A stretch of 36,661 bases of DNA from Bryobacterales bacterium. GTDB taxonomy: Bacteria; Acidobacteriota; Terriglobia; Bryobacterales; Bryobacteraceae. This document shows, piece after piece, positions 33,012-36,661 of this stretch (its first letter is position 1; each line of letters starts with the position of its first letter). The position numbers were made by a program, and so were the translations under genes. The DNA lies in assembly GCA_003136215.1 (NCBI GenBank), contig PLDO01000395.1, forward strand, positions 1 to 36,661, in the 5' to 3' direction. The notes beneath the pieces were generated by a model that saw nothing but the letters and a program-made list of their open reading frames with translations, had not been told where the DNA came from and made no database searches.

Positions 33012-34118
33012 ATGTCTCACATCGTTCGTGTGTCCAAGGCAGCCGCCGTGCGCCTTGGCATAACCGCTTTGCTGCTCTCCGGCTGGTGTTTCACCGGCTT
33101 CGGGGCGGATAGCTCAACTGCAACCGTAACCGTCATGACTCGCAATGTGGATGCCGGAACCGATCTCGGCTACCTCTTTGCGGGCACCGACGAAAACTCC
33201 TTCGTTCAAGGCATGGCCGCCACCCTGGCCGAAGTCCAGGCCAGCAATTTCCAGCAGCGCGCGGCACGCCTGGCGGCCGAGATTGGCTCCGCGATGCCCG
33301 ATCTGATCGCGCTCCAGGAAGTCACGTTGTGGCGGACGGGCCTCATCATGAGTCCGCCGGCGACGACTATCCTGTACGATCAGCTGGACATGATCCTCGC
33401 CGAGTTGGGCAAGCGCAACCTGCACTACGGCGTCATCGCCGTTCAATCGGAGCTGGATGCCGAAGCGCCGGTGCCTACCGCCGGCATCGATCTGCGCATG
33501 ACCGACCGCGACGTCATCCTGGCGCGCCTCGATCTGCCGCAATCGCAGTTCGATCTTTTCAACGCACAGACCCACCGCTACAAATCCGCCTTCACTTTTG
33601 GCAATCCGATCCTCGGGCAACTGGCGGTGCCGAGCGGGTGGATGGCGGTCGATGTGGTAGCCACCGGCTCGAAATTCCGCTTCGTCAACACGCATTTGCA
33701 GTCGCCGATTGCCGGCATCTCGCAGGCAGACGAGGTGCAGCGGGCGCAAGCGGAGGAACTGCTGGCCAATCTCCGTCTGACCGGCATGCCGATCGTGCTG
33801 GCCGGCGATTTCAACGCCAACGCCGAGCCTGGGCCGGAAGATACCGGCACGGCGCGGCGGATCGTGAACGCGGGGTTTCTGGATACCTGGACATCCGCCC
33901 ACCCCGGCGATCCGGGCTACACCTGGCCGCTGTTCGGCGAGGATCAGAACGGAGGGTCGGCCACGCCGAACGAGCGAATCGATCTCATTTTCGCCGGCGG
34001 CACGCTGCAACTCTCTTTCGGCGACACTCCCGCCGTAGTTACGGCTGAGCGGACGGGCACATCGGCGCCGTTCTCTAGCGACCACGCCGGGTTAGTAGTG
34101 AAGCTGCGGCTGAAATAA
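33012..34118 (+). CDS. Exported endonuclease/exonuclease/phosphatase-family protein
   Basis: A 368-residue protein with a signal peptide (about 1-31: hydrophobic LGITALLLSGWCFTGFGA). The EEP fold motifs are in order: MTRNVD with Asn45, IALQEVTLW with metal-binding Glu103, FVNTHLQSP, VLAGDFNANAEP, ERIDLIFAGG and SSDHAGLVVKL. The catalytic Asp/Asn and His are all present, so it is likely an active phosphodiesterase. Substrates in this superfamily range from DNA and RNA to sphingomyelin and phosphoinositides, and sequence alone does not decide between them. AGGAGG at 33001-33006 supports the start. Confidence 0.9.
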   Translation: MSHIVRVSKAAAVRLGITALLLSGWCFTGFGADSSTATVTVMTRNVDAGTDLGYLFAGTDENSFVQGMAATLAEVQASNFQQRAARLAAEIGSAMPDLIALQEVTLWRTGLIMSPPATTILYDQLDMILAELGKRNLHYGVIAVQSELDAEAPVPTAGIDLRMTDRDVILARLDLPQSQFDLFNAQTHRYKSAFTFGNPILGQLAVPSGWMAVDVVATGSKFRFVNTHLQSPIAGISQADEVQRAQAEELLANLRLTGMPIVLAGDFNANAEPGPEDTGTARRIVNAGFLDTWTSAHPGDPGYTWPLFGEDQNGGSATPNERIDLIFAGGTLQLSFGDTPAVVTAERTGTSAPFSSDHAGLVVKLRLK

Positions 34119-34153
34119 AGGCAGGTGCGTTCCGCGCCGCCCACCAGGCGGTA

Positions 34154-34384
34154 TCAGCGCCGGCGCGCGTTCTGCAGGTGCTGATTCAAATGCCCCAGGC
34201 TGGCGAACTGCCCGGCGAACCGGGCAGTCCGCGGCGGCCGGGGCGGGCGGCGCGCGCTGAAATCGCGGCGCCGGAAGAGATCGCTCTTGGAAATCACGGC
34301 GGCGCCCATCGGGCGGTATTCGTAAGTGCCCTGCGCCCAGGCTAATTGCTCGTCCACCCAGAGATAGAAACCCATCGGCTTCAT
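34154..34384 (-). CDS. Small hypothetical protein
   Basis: A possible 76-residue protein beginning MKPMGFYLWVDEQLAWAQG and ending in an Arg/Pro-rich tail (FSARRPPRPPRTARFAG, then LGHLNQHLQNARRR). No known family. The first 40 residues have a natural amino-acid mix with Tyr, Trp and Phe, whereas the tail looks like low-complexity GC-rich sequence. A second ATG 9 bases downstream is possible. GGGG lies shortly upstream. It converges with the nuclease-fold gene and is divergent from the SDR gene. It could be a chance reading frame. Confidence 0.45.
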   Translation of the reverse strand: MKPMGFYLWVDEQLAWAQGTYEYRPMGAAVISKSDLFRRRDFSARRPPRPPRTARFAGQFASLGHLNQHLQNARRR

Positions 34385-34434
34385 CTTACCCCGGCGGTGG
34401 TGGCCGGATGCGGGCGGCCATGCCGGCGCCCGCG

Positions 34435-34477
34435 TCCGAGCTGACGCTCGGATGCACAAGGCGGAGCCTTATGCCAC
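34435..34477 (-). repeat. Dispersed hairpin element, copy 3
   Basis: Read on the minus strand this is GTGGCATAAGGC, loop TCC, GCCTTGTGCATCCG, identical to copy 1 over the first hairpin. A second hairpin CCGAGC, loop GTCA, GCTCGG follows; in copy 1 the loop is GAA. It lies in the divergent gap before the SDR gene. Confidence 0.8.
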
Positions 34478-34483
34478 ACGGGT

Positions 34484-34489
34484 TACAAT
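34484..34489 (+). promoter_or_regulatory. -10 box close to the SDR start codon
   Basis: TACAAT ends 7 bases before the ATG at 34497, so transcription would begin at the start codon or one base before it. No -35 is visible because repeat copy 3 occupies that position. A GAGG only one base from the ATG is too close to act as a normal ribosome binding site. Confidence 0.4.
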
Positions 34490-34496
34490 TTGAGGC

Positions 34497-35225
34497 ATGG
34501 CTGTGAAACTGACGAATCAGGTGGTACTTGTCATCGGCGCCTCCAGCGGCATCGGGCGCGAGACGGCGATTCTGTTTGCCCGTGAAGGGGCGCGCGTGAT
34601 GGCGGCGGCGCGGCGCAAGGACCGCCTGCGCGCCCTGCAACAGGAGCTGGCGGCGGAAAACGCCGCCCTCGAGATCGCCGTGGCGGATGCCTCCAGCGTG
34701 GAAGATATGGAAGGGCTGGTGAAGCACACGCGCGAGCGGCTGGGCGAAATCGACATTCTGGTGTACAACACCGGGACCAATGTCAAGGATCGCGCCCTTA
34801 CGCGCCTGACACCCGCCATATGGGACATGATGATTTCGGTCAACCTCAGCGGCGCGTTTTACGCGACGCAGGCGGCTCTTCCCGCCATGCGGCAGCGCGG
34901 CGCGGGGCACCTGATTTATGTGGCCTCGATATCGGGCATCGTGCCGGATGTTTCGGGCGCCGCCTACCAGGCGTCGAAGCGCGGCCTGCTGGGGCTGGCG
35001 CACGCCGTCCGCGTGGAGGAGAAAGAGAACGGCATCCGCACCTGCGTGATCTGTCCGGGGCTGGTGGATACCGAGATTCTGGAGAACCGGCCGGTGAAGC
35101 CTCCGGCGGAGATGCTCGCCAAGGCGTTACAGCCCGGCGACGTGGCCGAAGCTATCCTGGCGGTGGCGAAACTGCCGGTGCGCGCCGTGGTGCCGGAGTT
35201 GCAGTTGATGCCCACCTATCTATAG
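34497..35225 (+). CDS. Short-chain dehydrogenase/reductase (SDR)
   Basis: A 242-residue classical SDR, NAD(P)-dependent. The cofactor motif is VIGASSGIG (residues 12-20), followed by AARRKDRL, which suggests NADP preference through the Arg after the second strand. VYNTGTN replaces NNAG, SISG carries the catalytic Ser, and YQASKRG the catalytic Tyr and Lys. CPGLVDTEI follows in the usual place. It is complete and normal in length. The substrate is unknown; the nearest annotation style is a 3-oxoacyl-ACP reductase-like oxidoreductase. Confidence 0.93.
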   Translation: MAVKLTNQVVLVIGASSGIGRETAILFAREGARVMAAARRKDRLRALQQELAAENAALEIAVADASSVEDMEGLVKHTRERLGEIDILVYNTGTNVKDRALTRLTPAIWDMMISVNLSGAFYATQAALPAMRQRGAGHLIYVASISGIVPDVSGAAYQASKRGLLGLAHAVRVEEKENGIRTCVICPGLVDTEILENRPVKPPAEMLAKALQPGDVAEAILAVAKLPVRAVVPELQLMPTYL

Positions 35226-35250
35226 GACTCGCTGTGTTCCTGCCGGCGCC

Positions 35251-36661
35251 CTACCCCAGCGGATTTTCCGGCCACGCGTGCTTGGGGTAGCGGCGCGAGA
35301 GTTCCTTGCGCACCTGCGGGTACAAGCGCTGCCAGAAGCCGGCGAGGTCGCTGGTCATCTGCACCGGGCGCTGGTTGGGCGCCAGTAATCGCACCACGAC
35401 CGGGACCGCGCCGCGACCCACCGCGGGCGTTTCGCGCATGCCGAAAAAATCCTGCATGCGGGAGGCGATCCAGGGCGGCTGGTCCGGCTCGTAGTGAACC
35501 GGCACCTGGCGTCCGCGCGGCAGGCGGATGGACGCCGGCGCGATCTCTTCCAGCAGCCGGCGGGCGGAAGGCGGCATCTGCCGCTCGATGGCGCGCAGCA
35601 GTCCGGCGCCGCGGGTGGCGGATTCCAGCTCGGCGAAGCTCTTGAGTCCGGTGGCGAGCGATTCCAGCGCGGCCTCGATGGCGGCGGCATCGAGCGGCTC
35701 CACGACGCCCTGCCGCGCCGCAAAATTCACGCGCGATTGGAAGGCGGCGATTTCGTCCATGTCGGCGAAGCGCGCCAACCCCGCCTCCACCGCCTTGTGC
35801 GCCAGGAAAATGCCGGTCTGCTCCGCATCCGGCGGCGTGCGGCGCGTTTCGATGGCGATCTGGTCGTACATCAGCGACGTGACCGCTTCCACCCGCTCGC
35901 CGGCGCGATTCCATTGGAGCGTGGAGACTTCGCGCAGACGTTCCGGGAACAGGTCGAGCAGCCACTCGGGCTCGATGGCGCTCGCCAGACGCACCAGCGG
36001 CGCTTTTCGATCCTTGCGGTCTTCGGCTTCCACGGCCACGAAGAGGTCCGCGCCGGTCACCGTGCTGTTGGGCGCCTGCTGCGCGGCGGCGCCGCTCGCC
36101 AGTTGCAGTTCCGCGCCCTGACGGCGCCGCGCCACGCGGTCGGGAAAGGCGGTCAGGATGCTCAGCAAGAGGGCATCTTCGCGTTCCGCAGCCTCACCGG
36201 CGGCGTGCGCGGCGTGGTCAAAAGCCCCGCCCAACTGGCGAAACAGGCGCGCGGCGTAAGGCGACCACTCCGCTTCCAGCAGCACCAACAGGTCCGAGCG
36301 CGAGGCGTGCGGCGCCGCGGCCGGCAGACGCTCCCCGGCGCTGAGCAGCGCGGCCACCGCGCAGCCGTCTCGAGCCACGCCGCGGCGGCGCGCTTCCACC
36401 AGCAGGCGGCTCAATCGCGGATGCAGTGGATAGCGCGCCATTTCCCGCGCCGTGCCGCCGGTGGCGCCGAGCTGGCGCAGCAACTCGTTCGCCTGAGCGA
36501 TGGCGGCGGCGGGCGGCGCGTCCAGCCAATCGAGCGACGCCAGGTCCAGGTTCATGGCCTGCAAGAGCAGCGCGGTGGGCGCCAGATCTTCGCGCAGAAT
36601 CTGCGGCACGTCCTGCGCGGGCCGCCGCACGAAATCTTCCAGCGGGTATAGCCGGATGGCG
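35251..36661 (-). CDS. hrpB: ATP-dependent helicase HrpB, C-terminal part (5' end outside window)
   Basis: The frame is open to the window edge and reads RLYPLEDF, then RPAQDVPQILREDLAPTALLLQAMNLDLASLDWLDAPP, which is the end of the helicase core and the start of the helicase-associated domain of HrpB (DEAH/RHA-like). The HA2 domain with RYPLHPRLSRLLVEA follows, and the HrpB-specific C-terminal domain contains PEWLLDLFPERL, the LPRGRQVPVHYE segment, and the ending LYPQVRKELSRRYPKHAWPENP, which is diagnostic. About 470 residues are visible; the ATPase motifs lie outside. HrpB is a putative RNA helicase of unclear role. Confidence 0.95.
   Translation of the reverse strand, partial: AIRLYPLEDFVRRPAQDVPQILREDLAPTALLLQAMNLDLASLDWLDAPPAAAIAQANELLRQLGATGGTAREMARYPLHPRLSRLLVEARRRGVARDGCAVAALLSAGERLPAAAPHASRSDLLVLLEAEWSPYAARLFRQLGGAFDHAAHAAGEAAEREDALLLSILTAFPDRVARRRQGAELQLASGAAAQQAPNSTVTGADLFVAVEAEDRKDRKAPLVRLASAIEPEWLLDLFPERLREVSTLQWNRAGERVEAVTSLMYDQIAIETRRTPPDAEQTGIFLAHKAVEAGLARFADMDEIAAFQSRVNFAARQGVVEPLDAAAIEAALESLATGLKSFAELESATRGAGLLRAIERQMPPSARRLLEEIAPASIRLPRGRQVPVHYEPDQPPWIASRMQDFFGMRETPAVGRGAVPVVVRLLAPNQRPVQMTSDLAGFWQRLYPQVRKELSRRYPKHAWPENPLG

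Noticed and set aside
36250-36275. GGCGTAAGGCG inside the HrpB gene, resembling the dispersed hairpin
   Set aside because: No complementary arm follows; it is ordinary coding sequence.

Overview
The window is GC-rich bacterial chromosome that most resembles a Solibacter/Bryobacter-type acidobacterium. The pointers are a sedolisin ending in a TIGR03437-like C-terminal domain typical of Solibacter relatives, an ECF sigma factor of the acidobacterial TIGR02999 kind overlapping a Ser/Thr kinase with a beta-propeller, two S53 peptidases, a YXWGXW-repeat protein, and many short proteins with few operons. The assignment rests on family recognition, not on a database search. No rRNA, tRNA, CRISPR array, insertion sequence or phage gene was recognised, and no stretch above about 300 bases lacks a gene.

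Layout. 1-2133: 5'-truncated glycerol kinase (glpK) and glycerol facilitator (glpF), a glycerol uptake and trapping pair. 2141-5171 (minus): degenerate receiver-domain protein, UPF0173 metallo-hydrolase, a VapBC-like toxin-antitoxin pair, and RsgA. 5333-7125: HpcH/HpaI aldolase and a sugar isomerase/epimerase in an operon. 7157-13789 (minus): YXWGXW protein, GlsB-type membrane protein and a sedolisin, then an overlapping run whose transcription order is Wzt-like ABC ATPase, YggU, M24 peptidase and a GH31-like protein that lacks its catalytic core. 13805-15230: a promoter/operator, a 50-residue unannotated protein, arsR and arsM, forming a compact arsenic-response operon. 15244-18806 (minus): a GT4 glycosyltransferase followed by two pseudokinases, one with a repeated coiled coil and one with a zinc ribbon. 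18887-24524: polytopic GT-C-like protein, acyl-CoA-binding protein, and a large secreted sedolisin. 24560-26407 (minus): a fusion of a DCC thiol oxidoreductase with a lipase maturation factor. 26486-28762: M28 (PSMA-like) peptidase. 28882-32149 (minus): kinase/propeller protein and its overlapping ECF sigma gene. 32387-34118: two exported proteins, one an endonuclease/exonuclease/phosphatase-fold enzyme. 34154-36661: small hypothetical protein, SDR oxidoreductase, and the C-terminal part of HrpB.

Structure beyond the genes. A dispersed intergenic hairpin element occurs three times (13805, 24525, 34435), and its stem changes in a compensatory way between copies. Several genes have a -10 hexamer only 6 to 7 bases before the ATG, which suggests leaderless mRNAs. 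The best case is the arsenic operon, where -35, -10, an ArsR-type dyad and the start codon are packed into 36 bases. The most unusual proteins are the paired pseudokinases, the core-less GH31 relative, the arsenic-operon small protein with a CxxC motif, and the sigma factor that has no ordinary start codon and carries a threonine where most ECF factors are acidic.
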